A stretch of DNA of 64,000 bases from CAIZGX01 sp044239865. GTDB lineage: Bacteria; Bacteroidota; Bacteroidia; Flavobacteriales_D; Sanyastnellaceae. Below the pieces are notes generated by a model. That model was not told the DNA's origin. It saw only the letters and a list, made by a program, of their open reading frames with translations, and ran no database searches. This document shows, piece after piece, positions 1-7,563 of this stretch. The DNA is taken from positions 186,001 through 250,000 of the forward strand of contig JBIIAO010000003.1 of NCBI GenBank assembly GCA_044239865.1, in the 5' to 3' direction. How positions within the stretch are numbered: the stretch's first letter is position 1; each line of letters starts with the position of its first letter. A program made the translations under genes and the position numbers.

Positions 1-2327
1 ACAGGTGTCACAATAGAGAAAGTAGTTCCATTTCCAACTACAGCATTGTCTACAATCCAATCGAAACTGTTTCCGCCAGATCCTCCGGAAATAGTTGGAG
101 TAATCAAGTTGTTGTCCAAACATCCTGCTGTAATGTCGTTTCCTAAATCAATGAATACAGGAGGGTTTGTAATAGTAATAGGCACCAACGCATTGGCTGA
201 AGATCCACATCCGTCCGTTACCGTTAATCCAACAGTTGTAGAAATTCCCGGAGTTAAAGTATAGTTCACGCTCGTTGCCGTTGGAGTTCCGTTGTTGTTC
301 CATGCATACGACATAGTCCCGCCGCCACCTGTTACCGTAGGTTGAATGGTGAACGGAGTAATGCAGTTTCCCGCCAAAGCAGACGGAAGAGTAACGGCCA
401 ATGGGGGCGCTTCAACAGTAATGATTATGTCCTCAGATGCGAATTGCCCGCACCCATCGCTGACTTCAACTACGACTGTAGCTTGAGAAACTATACCGGT
501 GTTGTCATAGATATTGTCCCACTCGTCCCATTCATAAACATTGTTGGTGTACCAACTGTATGAATAAAATCCATCTCCCCCTGCTACAGTGGCGGGAATA
601 GTGAAGAAAGTCAAACAGGGTGCATTAACAGTGTCAGGGACAGTTATAGCCAAAGGTGGAATGTTTAGAGAAACTTGAATTTGGTCGTTTGCAACAAGGC
701 CGCAGCCGTCAGTAACTTCAACATTTACTGTCCCCGGTCCATTCCAAGATCCGAAGAAAAGTGAATTGCCCCAACCAAACAAATTAGCGCCATTCTCGTC
801 GGTCCAGATATAAGAATAAATACCATCCCCACCAGTTGTTGTGGCTGTAATATTCACACTTTCATTGCATCCGATGGTTATGTCGCCATTGTCAATATTG
901 GTAACTAATTGTGGGAAAACAAGAATGTTTACAGGAAAATTCGTGTTTCCTCCTGGCCATCCGCAAGTATCTGTTACAGTTAAAAAATAAGTCGTCGAAT
1001 TAATTGGAGAAACATCAATGGTTGGGGTAGTCTCATTGGTACTCCAATTGTAAACATAATTGCCATAACCTCCGGTAATTGTAGGTTCCAAAGTAGCAGT
1101 AACGCCTTGACATAAGTCTTGTGGATACCCAGTAACAACAATTGGATCAGGAACATCGGCTACAAAGAAGTCGAAATTACTCACAAGTCCAGAACCGTTG
1201 CAGGCAGCCAAATTCAAGATGTCCATGTGAACGGTTTCAATACCTTCTGTGAGTCCGTCTGCAAATGCGTCAATAACAAAAGAAACTGAAGCTACTCCCG
1301 AAGGAAATATTATTGTGTCAGGCATGAGAGTAAAGTCAACACCATTGACAGCAGTGCCCGTCCATGTGATAATACACATGTCTTGTATAGAAAGATCACT
1401 GACTTCAGGACGGGTGAATGTTAATGTCGCTTCGCCACAATCTTCAAAAAGTGTTTCTTCATCCGGCCCACCTGCGTTCAGCGTTAAGTCAACATCTACA
1501 ACAGCATTACTGGAGAAAGATCCTTCCTCCAATATTACTGCAGATTCCAATGCAGTGTCACTGCCATCAGCAATAGCCAATTTTATGTGGTAAGTTTCAC
1601 CGCACTGGACCAATGCATAGGCTTCCAATGTTACAGTGTATCCATTTAAATAAATCCCAACATTTGGTTGATTATCTATGTAGTAAGAACTGTTCAACAC
1701 GTTGTTTACTGAACTAATTGTAATTGGAAGTGGAGGAGTCGTATTTGGCAATTGAGCAATGTTTACAGCTCCACCAGGAAATCCAGCAGGCGAGGCGTAC
1801 GGACCGGTTATCCCAGGCCCTGAAAGTAAGAACGCGAAAATGTCGTTGAAAGAAGAATTCACCCAAGTCAAATATTCATCACTTCCGAAAATGTAATTGA
1901 ACCGTAAGGTGTCTCCGGTTGGAACAAAATCGAATTCGAGAATAGAGACGTCGTTCGCACTTCCAACAGAAAATGTTTGTCCGATTAATGGGGGGACAGA
2001 ATTTGCAATCGACAAAAGTGCAGCATCTCCGGAAACTTCACATGTACCGTCTAAGAAAGCAGTCGATGCAGGATCAACTATGGTGGCCACAGCTTCAGAC
2101 GAAAGGGCAATACCTCCGTCAATTGAAAGTCCAATAGAGTTTCCTCCTGTGATGTACCCAATTTGCTGAGGGCAGCCGGTATAGGTAATGTTTGTTGCTG
2201 CAACGCCACTACCTAACAGTACATCCTGAACATACTGCTGAATAGTCAATGTTTGAAGCTGGAGTTGAGCGCTGGCAGCAGTTGCCGAGCACAAAATTGA
2301 GATTATGAAAAATATCTTTTTGGTCAT
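1..2327 (-). CDS. Choice-of-anchor L domain surface protein, C-terminus outside window
   Basis: Open reading frame without a stop from the ATG at 2327 to the left edge (about 775 codons). It begins with a signal peptide (MTKKIFFIISIL..., cleavage near an Ala-Gln). Residues about 20-230 resemble the choice-of-anchor L domain: an N-terminal amphipathic stretch, a GISLSSG-like segment (GGIALSSEA), and an FNYIFGSDEY motif. After that come a Calx-beta-like segment and several PKD/Ig-like repeats, each with VTDGCG or similar and Gly-Gly-Tyr/Asp-Gly turns. Proteins of this build in Bacteroidota are exported by the type IX system and bound to or released from the surface; the sorting tail expected at the C-terminus is not in the window, so export by T9SS is inferred. 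Its substrate or ligand is unknown. A TAACTTTG box lies upstream on the minus strand. Confidence 0.85.
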   Translation of the reverse strand, partial: MTKKIFFIISILCSATAASAQLQLQTLTIQQYVQDVLLGSGVAATNITYTGCPQQIGYITGGNSIGLSIDGGIALSSEAVATIVDPASTAFLDGTCEVSGDAALLSIANSVPPLIGQTFSVGSANDVSILEFDFVPTGDTLRFNYIFGSDEYLTWVNSSFNDIFAFLLSGPGITGPYASPAGFPGGAVNIAQLPNTTPPLPITISSVNNVLNSSYYIDNQPNVGIYLNGYTVTLEAYALVQCGETYHIKLAIADGSDTALESAVILEEGSFSSNAVVDVDLTLNAGGPDEETLFEDCGEATLTFTRPEVSDLSIQDMCIITWTGTAVNGVDFTLMPDTIIFPSGVASVSFVIDAFADGLTEGIETVHMDILNLAACNGSGLVSNFDFFVADVPDPIVVTGYPQDLCQGVTATLEPTITGGYGNYVYNWSTNETTPTIDVSPINSTTYFLTVTDTCGWPGGNTNFPVNILVFPQLVTNIDNGDITIGCNESVNITATTTGGDGIYSYIWTDENGANLFGWGNSLFFGSWNGPGTVNVEVTDGCGLVANDQIQVSLNIPPLAITVPDTVNAPCLTFFTIPATVAGGDGFYSYSWYTNNVYEWDEWDNIYDNTGIVSQATVVVEVSDGCGQFASEDIIITVEAPPLAVTLPSALAGNCITPFTIQPTVTGGGGTMSYAWNNNGTPTATSVNYTLTPGISTTVGLTVTDGCGSSANALVPITITNPPVFIDLGNDITAGCLDNNLITPTISGGSGGNSFDWIVDNAVVGNGTTFSIVTP

Positions 2328-2354
2328 GATAGGGTTTTGACATCTACAAGACTA

Positions 2355-2362
2355 CAAAGTTA
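2355..2362 (-). promoter_or_regulatory. -7 promoter box of the choice-of-anchor L gene
   Basis: The minus strand reads TAACTTTG, matching the Bacteroidota -7 consensus TAnnTTTG, 27 bases before the ATG at 2327. No clear TTG is seen at the expected -33 distance, so the promoter is only half supported. Confidence 0.4.
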
Positions 2363-2401
2363 TGCAATTGGTTGCCGCGGTTTTGTATTTTACTTGAGAA
2401 C

Positions 2402-2409
2402 TATCTTTG
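2402..2409 (+). promoter_or_regulatory. -7 promoter box directly before the methyltransferase start
   Basis: TATCTTTG matches TAnnTTTG and ends only 4 bases before the ATG at 2414. A TTTTG lies at 2381-2385 with a short 16-base spacer. If used, transcription would begin at or next to the start codon, giving a leaderless or nearly leaderless mRNA. This also argues against the further upstream ATG at 2372, which would lie inside the promoter. Confidence 0.45.
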
Positions 2410-2413
2410 TGTT

Positions 2414-3106
2414 ATGAGAGACGATGTTATGGGTTCTGCAATACTGAATTACTTCAAGAAAAATGACAATACGCCCATTCGTGTATTCATTAATAAAAGT
2501 GAAGAGCCTGAAATGTATCCAAGTGTATTTTTTCGACACTACAGAAACATGTTGAAATACGAGAAAACCGCTCTGAAATTGACTGTTGGAAAAGTCTTAG
2601 ACCTCGGCTGCGGAGCGGGTTGTCATTCGCTTTACCTTCAAAATAAAGGATTCCATGTTACTGCTGTAGAAGTATCTACGAAGTCAGCAAGTGTTGCGGT
2701 TGCTCAGGGGGTCAAGAATGTAATTAACGAAGATTGGAGGAATTTGACTTTGAAAAACTTCGATACAGTCTTGGTCCTCATGAACGGAATGGGTTTGGCA
2801 GAATCTCCAAACGAGTTGAAGGTGATGTTTCTGAAGTTAAGGGGATTTCTGAATAAAGAGGGTTCCATTCTTATCGATAGCACCGATGTTACCTATGCCA
2901 AGGCCGATTGGCCTATGCTCGATTCAGAGTATTTTGGTAAAGTTCAATTCGAATTGAAATACAAAGGGAAAACGCAATGTTTTCCCTGGTTGTTTGTCGA
3001 CTTTGAAACCGCTGCTCAAACGGCAAAGTCAGTGAAGTTGAATGTTGAAGTACTCGAAAGGGCCCGAAACGGACACTTCCTTTTGCGATTAAGCAAAATG
3101 AGCTAA
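2414..3106 (+). CDS. Class I SAM-dependent methyltransferase
   Basis: Encodes about 230 residues from the ATG at 2414. Residues 62-70 (LDLGCGAGC) are the SAM-binding motif I of class I methyltransferases, followed by an acidic residue after the next strand (TAVEVS) and a motif II/post-I region (FDTVLVLMNGMG). The substrate cannot be told; proteins of this small cytosolic type act on metabolites or on biotin/quinone-like intermediates. An in-frame ATG at 2372 would lengthen it by 14 residues, but this stretch overlaps the predicted promoter; ATG 2429 is another option. Its 3' end overlaps the convergent sigma-factor gene by 18 bases. Confidence 0.8.
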   Translation: MRDDVMGSAILNYFKKNDNTPIRVFINKSEEPEMYPSVFFRHYRNMLKYEKTALKLTVGKVLDLGCGAGCHSLYLQNKGFHVTAVEVSTKSASVAVAQGVKNVINEDWRNLTLKNFDTVLVLMNGMGLAESPNELKVMFLKLRGFLNKEGSILIDSTDVTYAKADWPMLDSEYFGKVQFELKYKGKTQCFPWLFVDFETAAQTAKSVKLNVEVLERARNGHFLLRLSKMS

Positions 3107-3589
3107 CTCTTCGCTTAATTTTTTACGTGCATGAAATATTCTTGATTTCACTGTTCCCATTGGAATGCCCATTGAATCGGCAATTTCGTCGTAGTGATAC
3201 CCATCTACAAACAATTGGAAAGGAGTTCTGAATTCGTAAGGAAGTTGCGTAATTGCCTTATTGATGTCCTTTTCGTTAATTCTCGAAGAAACGGTATCTT
3301 CAGAAATCTTACCGTAGTTCAAGTAGAACTGATTGTCGGTAGAGTCGTTGATTGTCTTTTGAAGTTTCTTGCGCTTGTAGTTGTTGATGAAGATATTGCG
3401 CATAATCGTAAACAACCATCCTTTGAAATTCGTTCCGTCTTGAAAATTATCTTTGTAGCGTATTGCTTTTACAAGCGTATCCTGAAGAAGATCTTCTGCA
3501 TCTTCTACGTTTTTTGTGAAATTGTAGGCAAAGCTCTTTAAAGATCCAGAATGGTTACCAATTAGGTAGTTGAATTCGAGTGTGCTCAT
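3089..3589 (-). CDS. ECF-type RNA polymerase sigma factor
   Basis: A 166-residue group IV sigma-70 factor. Region 2 is visible at about residues 18-75 (NVEDAEDLLQDTLVKA and GWLFTIMRNIFINNYKRK), region 4 at about 113-160, with the helix-turn-helix DEIADSMGIPMGTVKSRI. There is no region 1 or 3, as usual for the family. No anti-sigma gene adjoins it. It lies 116 bases downstream of the MerR/B12 regulator gene on the same strand and has its own promoter, flanked by two inverted repeats. By analogy with light-responsive LitR/CarH systems, where a B12-binding MerR protein controls an ECF factor, it may be the output of a light or B12 switch; that role is inferred. Confidence 0.92.
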   Translation of the reverse strand: MSTLEFNYLIGNHSGSLKSFAYNFTKNVEDAEDLLQDTLVKAIRYKDNFQDGTNFKGWLFTIMRNIFINNYKRKKLQKTINDSTDNQFYLNYGKISEDTVSSRINEKDINKAITQLPYEFRTPFQLFVDGYHYDEIADSMGIPMGTVKSRIFHARKKLSEELAHFA

Positions 3590-3597
3590 GTTTTGCG

Positions 3598-3634
3598 TTT
3601 TGTTTAATGAATGCGATGCAAATATTAAACAGAA
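3598..3634. promoter_or_regulatory. Inverted repeat 1, operator candidate of the sigma-factor promoter
   Basis: Left arm 3598-3608 reads TTTTGTTTAAT; right arm 3624-3634 is its reverse complement with one mismatch; the spacer is 15 bases. The right arm overlaps the -7 box of the sigma-factor promoter and the left arm reaches to 9 bases from the start codon, a position suited to blocking polymerase. The upstream MerR/B12 protein is the obvious candidate binder. Confidence 0.6.
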
Positions 3635-3649
3635 CTTCCATCATTCCAA
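3619..3649 (-). promoter_or_regulatory. Promoter of the ECF sigma gene
   Basis: On the minus strand a TTG (3649-3647) is followed after 19 bases by TAATATTTG (3627-3619), close to the Bacteroidota form TTG-N19-TAnnTTTG with one extra base in the box. The predicted start of transcription is roughly 20 bases before the ATG at 3589. Confidence 0.55.
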
Positions 3650-3651
3650 GC

Positions 3652-3687
3652 TTTTGTTTAATTATTTTGAAAATATATTAAACAAAA
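3652..3687. promoter_or_regulatory. Inverted repeat 2, operator candidate upstream of the sigma-factor promoter
   Basis: Left arm 3652-3662 TTTTGTTTAAT and right arm 3677-3687 ATTAAACAAAA are perfect 11-base reverse complements separated by 14 bases. The same arm sequence recurs in inverted repeat 1, 54 bases away, which is about five helical turns. It lies just upstream of the -33 TTG of the sigma promoter and 18 bases beyond the MerR stop codon. Confidence 0.62.
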
Positions 3688-3705
3688 TAGCTAATGTGCT
3701 AAAGC

Positions 3706-4596
3706 TTAGTTTTTTAGACCGTCAAGTAATTCGTCGATATTCGAATAGAGCGTAATGTAAAGCGTGTCAGGAGACTTAATTCCTTTCAGATTGTATCCAG
3801 TAAAGTGGAAATGACAGTCCGTATCCATAAACATGCGAGTGAGCCGTTTTAGATAATCTGGAACCATAACTGTTGAAGGATGAGTGGTGAAAATAGAAAC
3901 AAAATCAACGTCGCCCAAACGTTGAGCCACTTGCTTCAAATCATCTGCCGGAACAGATTGACTCAAAAGAATACTTCTTCTCCCGCGAAGCTTCAATATA
4001 TAATGAAGCATTAACAACGAAAGTTCGTGAATTTCTAAGTCTGGAAGAAAAAGAACAACTGGACGCATGTTTTGCTCCAGAGGAATCTTGACTGATTCAA
4101 CATGAAACAACAATTTCTGACGAATGAGTGCACTAATGAAATGCTCTTGAGCCGGACAAATGGAGTCTGATTGCCAAAGCAGGCCTATTTGCATAAGGAA
4201 CGGCATAATGATGACACGGAAGGTTTTTTCTAATCCATGCTCTGCCGTATGCGGGTCAATAACATTGGAAAAAAGCTCTTCGTCGTAATTCAACATGGAA
4301 ATTTTAAGCATGTGCAAGAAATGCTCTTCCGTATTATTACCGTGAGCATGCTTGTTAATTATCTCTCGAATTTGGTCATCCGAAAGTTTCGCTATGTTCG
4401 ATATTTTATGGCCAAGACTGTTGAGAAGACTAATATTCAACAGCGATTTTAAATCTTTGTCGTTGTATTTACGAATGTTCGTGTCCGTGCGGTCCGGAGA
4501 GAGTATTCCGTAGCGTTGCTCCCATATACGAATGGTGTGAGCTTTAATTCCCGAGAAATTCTCCAGGTCCTTAATGGTGAACTCTTGAGGGCGCAT
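3706..4596 (-). CDS. MerR-family regulator with B12-binding domain (CarH/LitR-like)
   Basis: A 296-residue protein. Residues 6-75 form a MerR winged helix (FTIKDLENFSGIKAHTIRIWEQRYG). Residues about 90-165 match the B12-binding helical cap: Trp141, then nine residues, then Glu151-His152, the W-x9-EH signature of the AdoB12 photoreceptor CarH. Residues about 178-290 form the Rossmann-like cobalamin domain; its usual D-x-H-x-x-G appears as E188-I-H190-E-L-S193, keeping the His that would be the lower cobalt ligand and matching the ExHE form known in CarH. In CarH, dark AdoB12-bound tetramers repress and light releases DNA. Light sensing here is inference; the B12-binding fold is well supported. 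The ECF sigma gene follows. Confidence 0.9.
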   Translation of the reverse strand: MRPQEFTIKDLENFSGIKAHTIRIWEQRYGILSPDRTDTNIRKYNDKDLKSLLNISLLNSLGHKISNIAKLSDDQIREIINKHAHGNNTEEHFLHMLKISMLNYDEELFSNVIDPHTAEHGLEKTFRVIIMPFLMQIGLLWQSDSICPAQEHFISALIRQKLLFHVESVKIPLEQNMRPVVLFLPDLEIHELSLLMLHYILKLRGRRSILLSQSVPADDLKQVAQRLGDVDFVSIFTTHPSTVMVPDYLKRLTRMFMDTDCHFHFTGYNLKGIKSPDTLYITLYSNIDELLDGLKN

Positions 4597-4709
4597 AGTA
4601 GTTGTTTTAGGAATTCATAACATCGGCATAACCAAAAGGTTCATTTTAGCCGTAATTTTTACCTTTTTCTATTTATTTATACCCTTCCAAACTTTCCTCT
4701 TTCAATTAA

Positions 4710-4740
4710 TTGGTAGTCCCTTCAATTTTCAATAACTTCG
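4710..4740 (+). promoter_or_regulatory. Promoter of the surface-glycan operon
   Basis: TTG at 4710-4712 and TAACTTCG at 4733-4740, spacer 20 bases; the second box differs from TAnnTTTG at one base. It lies 16 bases before the ATG at 4757, the first gene of a run of overlapping genes. Confidence 0.5.
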
Positions 4741-4756
4741 ATGCCAAACCTTAATC

Positions 4757-5767
4757 ATGATACGAATTGCTCAAATTGGCTACGGATATTGGGGACCCAA
4801 TCTTCTTCGTAACTTCATGTCACTCGGAAACACTAATGTAGATGTATTAATCGATTCTCAAACCGAGCGACTCAATCAAGCTTCGAAATTATTTCCGAAT
4901 TTAGTCACTTCGACTTCAGCAGATGATGCTTTCAATAATAACTCAATTGATGCCGTCGTAATTGCAACACCCGTTTTTACACATTATGATTTAGCGAAAC
5001 GAGCTTTACTCGCTGGTAAGCATGTGTTGCTGGAAAAGCCAATGACAGCGACGGTTGCGCAAGCCAAAGAGCTCATAGACCTTGCTGCGCAAAAAGGAAA
5101 ACTGCTCATGGTCGATCACACCTTTTTGTACACAGGTGCAGTTGAAAAAATGAAAGCCTTGAAAGACGAAGGGACATTAGGGGAATTGAAATATTTCGAT
5201 TCAACTCGAATAAACCTAGGACTTATTCAGCAAGATGTGAACGTGCTTTGGGACCTCGCTCCGCATGATATTTCTGTTCTCGATTACTTGTCAGACGAAT
5301 TGCCAACAAGTGTGAACGCTACAGGCGTAAGCCACATTCATAACGGTATTGAGAACGTGGCCTATTTAACCGTTAACTACCAAAATAATTTCATAGCCCA
5401 CTTCAATTGCTCGTGGTCTTCCCCCGTGAAGATTAGATTAATGTTGTTGGGTGGAAGTGAAAAGATGGTCGTGTTCAATGATATGGAACCGACTGAAAAA
5501 ATTAAGGTTTACGATACTGCTCATAGTGTAAGTACCCTTGAAGAAAAACAGAAAGTCATGATCGACTATCGTGTTGGAGATGTCTATGTTCCAAAAATTG
5601 AATTGGCCGAGCCACTCAAAAAGTTGGCGCAAGATTTTATTAGTTCGATCGAAAACAATTCTGAGCCGCGCGCTTCAGCAATAGGCGGATTAAACACCAT
5701 TCGAATTCTGGAAGCTGCTCAGCACAGCATTAAACAAAACGGAAGAGAAGTTAAAATTGAAATTTAA
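4757..5767 (+). CDS. Gfo/Idh/MocA-family NAD(P)-dependent oxidoreductase
   Basis: A 336-residue protein. Residues 4-13 (IAQIGYGYWG) are the N-terminal dinucleotide-binding loop, E93-K94-P95 is the family EKP motif with the conserved Lys, and WDLAPHD (165-171) holds the His-Asp pair near the sugar site. The C-terminal half is the alpha/beta substrate domain. Relatives such as WbpB oxidise the 3-hydroxyl of nucleotide sugars. With the DegT aminotransferase and hexapeptide acyltransferase of the same operon, it could make a 3-amino or 3-acylamino sugar; the exact sugar is inference. First gene of the operon; its end overlaps the next gene by 11 bases if the TTG at 5757 is used. Confidence 0.9.
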   Translation: MIRIAQIGYGYWGPNLLRNFMSLGNTNVDVLIDSQTERLNQASKLFPNLVTSTSADDAFNNNSIDAVVIATPVFTHYDLAKRALLAGKHVLLEKPMTATVAQAKELIDLAAQKGKLLMVDHTFLYTGAVEKMKALKDEGTLGELKYFDSTRINLGLIQQDVNVLWDLAPHDISVLDYLSDELPTSVNATGVSHIHNGIENVAYLTVNYQNNFIAHFNCSWSSPVKIRLMLLGGSEKMVVFNDMEPTEKIKVYDTAHSVSTLEEKQKVMIDYRVGDVYVPKIELAEPLKKLAQDFISSIENNSEPRASAIGGLNTIRILEAAQHSIKQNGREVKIEI

Positions 5768-6794
5768 GTTGAAAGAAAAACTTCAACATATCATTCAAGA
5801 CTTGAACATTCAATTACTGAATGAATGCGTTCTTACTGAAGCGGCTTCTGGTGCTTACTCCTGTACGCCAATATTGGCAGCCCTTGTAGGAGCAGAGGTT
5901 CACGCCTTTGCACGCGATTCGAAATACGGTTCTGCACGCGAATGCATAAACGAAGTGCAAGCGTTAGCAGAACTATGCGGAGTTTCAAGCCTCATTCATT
6001 TCCATTTAGAAAAAGATGAAATGCCTTGGGAAAGAGCAACGGTCATAACAAATAGCGGTGCGCTGCGTCCTTTGGATAGTGCTGTACTCGAGCGAGTTTC
6101 TGCTTCATGTCGAATCCCGCTCATGTTCGAAGCATGGGAATTTCGCTCACAAGATCTCGATTTAGATTTTTGTAAGTCGAAGGGAATTCAAGTCGCCGGA
6201 ACAAACGAAAGACACGAGCAGGTCGATGTCTTCGGATACCTCGGCGATATGGTTGTTCGACAAATTCAAGACGCGCAGCAAACCCCTTATCGAAATAAAT
6301 TCATCGTTGTCTCGAACAACGATTTCACGCCCTACCTCTGCACACCTCTGGTGAGCATGTCTGATGGTGTGGGCGTGTATTGTCCGTTGGAATACAAAAG
6401 TGAAATTGAAAATTTAGGAGCAACCTATTTCGGCGATTGGTACGAAACTGAAATTCCAAACGATTGGAAATCGGCTTCAGCCGTGATTTACTCGGGTTCT
6501 CCATTCTCTGAAAACCTCTGGGGGAATTTCCCTCTCTTGAATTTCAATGTGTGGAAGAGTTTGAATTCGCCGCTTTTGTTGCGCTTCGCAGGAGACGTAA
6601 ACGAAGCCGATTTATTTCAACATGAAATAAATTTCCATCCTGAAAATGTCCCTGCCGGACATATGGGCATTCTTCCCTCAGCCATTGGTTGGGATCCTAT
6701 TATTCGTTTGCAAGCGGGTAGCTTGAAGGTTGCAGAACTCATGAAAACAAACGAAGTGAATTTTAACAACGAAGTCCTCGCGCAATATTTATAA
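5757..6794 (+). CDS. Unrecognised Rossmann-like protein of the glycan operon
   Basis: A 345-residue protein I cannot assign. Two halves are visible: residues about 25-165 with TEAASGAYSCTP (27-38), NSGALRPLD and a closing GTNER segment (148-152), and about 180-345 with alternating hydrophobic strands (KFIVVSNNDF, SAVIYSGSP). The pattern recalls NAD-binding folds of the adenosylhomocysteinase/hydroxyacid dehydrogenase kind, but no GxGxxG loop is seen. No ATG fits the N-terminus: start choices are TTG 5757 (overlapping the upstream gene by 11 bases) or TTG 5769, one base after that stop. No signal peptide or membrane segment, so probably cytosolic. Context suggests a nucleotide-sugar or regulatory role. 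Confidence 0.75.
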   Translation: MKFKLKEKLQHIIQDLNIQLLNECVLTEAASGAYSCTPILAALVGAEVHAFARDSKYGSARECINEVQALAELCGVSSLIHFHLEKDEMPWERATVITNSGALRPLDSAVLERVSASCRIPLMFEAWEFRSQDLDLDFCKSKGIQVAGTNERHEQVDVFGYLGDMVVRQIQDAQQTPYRNKFIVVSNNDFTPYLCTPLVSMSDGVGVYCPLEYKSEIENLGATYFGDWYETEIPNDWKSASAVIYSGSPFSENLWGNFPLLNFNVWKSLNSPLLLRFAGDVNEADLFQHEINFHPENVPAGHMGILPSAIGWDPIIRLQAGSLKVAELMKTNEVNFNNEVLAQYL

Positions 6795-6797
6795 TCG

Positions 6798-7562
6798 ATG
6801 AACGAAGAAAACAAAATCGAGAAGTTGTCTGATTTGGATTTCAATAAATTCAAAGAATTGGCCAATGACGAATCGCTTTCGCGTTACGAGAAAATTGGAT
6901 TCTTCAATCACTTTCGTGAAGGGAAGGAAGCGTTGATTTGGGAAGATATTCAGTCGAAAGTTCCTTCGTTAGAAAATGACGGGGCGCGCATTCTAGACAT
7001 CGGTCCAGGCTGCAGCGATTTGCCTTTCATGTTGTTGAAAAATGCTGAAGCGAAAAAGCAAGGTGTTGTGCTTATCGATTCGGAAGAGATGCTCAATCAA
7101 CTTCCTGACTTCGATTTTTGCGAAAAGTTCTCGGCCATGTTTCCCAACGAAACAAAACAATGGTCGAAAGAAAATGCCAACTCCTTTGACGCCATTATTT
7201 GCTACAGCGTTTTGCATTACATAGCCGTTGAATCAAGTGTTGAATTGTTTGTGGATGCAGTCTGCGATTTACTTGCCCCTGGCGGAATAGCGCTCATTGG
7301 CGATATTCCGAATGTGTCGAAAAGAAACCGTTTCTTCAGTTCGGAAGAAGGCATTCAATTCCATCGAAACACACACGGTTCGAATTCATTTCCAGAAATA
7401 AATTGGAATGAAAAAAAGCCAGGAGAATTCAACGACGAGGATGTATTCGCGTTGTTGAAAATGGCAAGAGTGAAGGGATTGGAAGCATTCGTTCTTCCAC
7501 AAAAAAACGAATTGCCCATGGCAAACAGAAGAGAAGATATCTTATTTGTAAAGCACAGATAA
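6798..7562 (+). CDS. Class I SAM-dependent methyltransferase of the glycan operon
   Basis: A 254-residue protein. ILDIGPGCSDLP contains SAM motif I (D67-I-G-P-G71); VVLIDSEEML supplies the acidic residue of the second strand and DAIICYSVLHYI is the post-motif region typical of the Methyltransf_11/23 type. The N-terminal 60 residues are helical (RYEKIGFFNHFREGKE) and may cover the substrate. It begins 3 bases after the previous stop and ends 1 base before the next start, so it is surely co-transcribed. Likely role: methylation of the sugar or of an N-acyl group on it; this is inferred from neighbours. Confidence 0.82.
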   Translation: MNEENKIEKLSDLDFNKFKELANDESLSRYEKIGFFNHFREGKEALIWEDIQSKVPSLENDGARILDIGPGCSDLPFMLLKNAEAKKQGVVLIDSEEMLNQLPDFDFCEKFSAMFPNETKQWSKENANSFDAIICYSVLHYIAVESSVELFVDAVCDLLAPGGIALIGDIPNVSKRNRFFSSEEGIQFHRNTHGSNSFPEINWNEKKPGEFNDEDVFALLKMARVKGLEAFVLPQKNELPMANRREDILFVKHR

Positions 7563-7563
7563 C

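Noticed and set aside
1249..2169. Plus-strand reading frames of 90-114 codons
   Set aside because: They lie opposite the open minus-strand surface-protein gene, which has a signal peptide and recognised domain; they show no protein features.
4634..4667. AAAAGGT/ACCTTTT inverted repeat as an operator
   Set aside because: Only seven bases per arm, A/T-rich and with a 20-base spacer; not enough to list as a site by itself.
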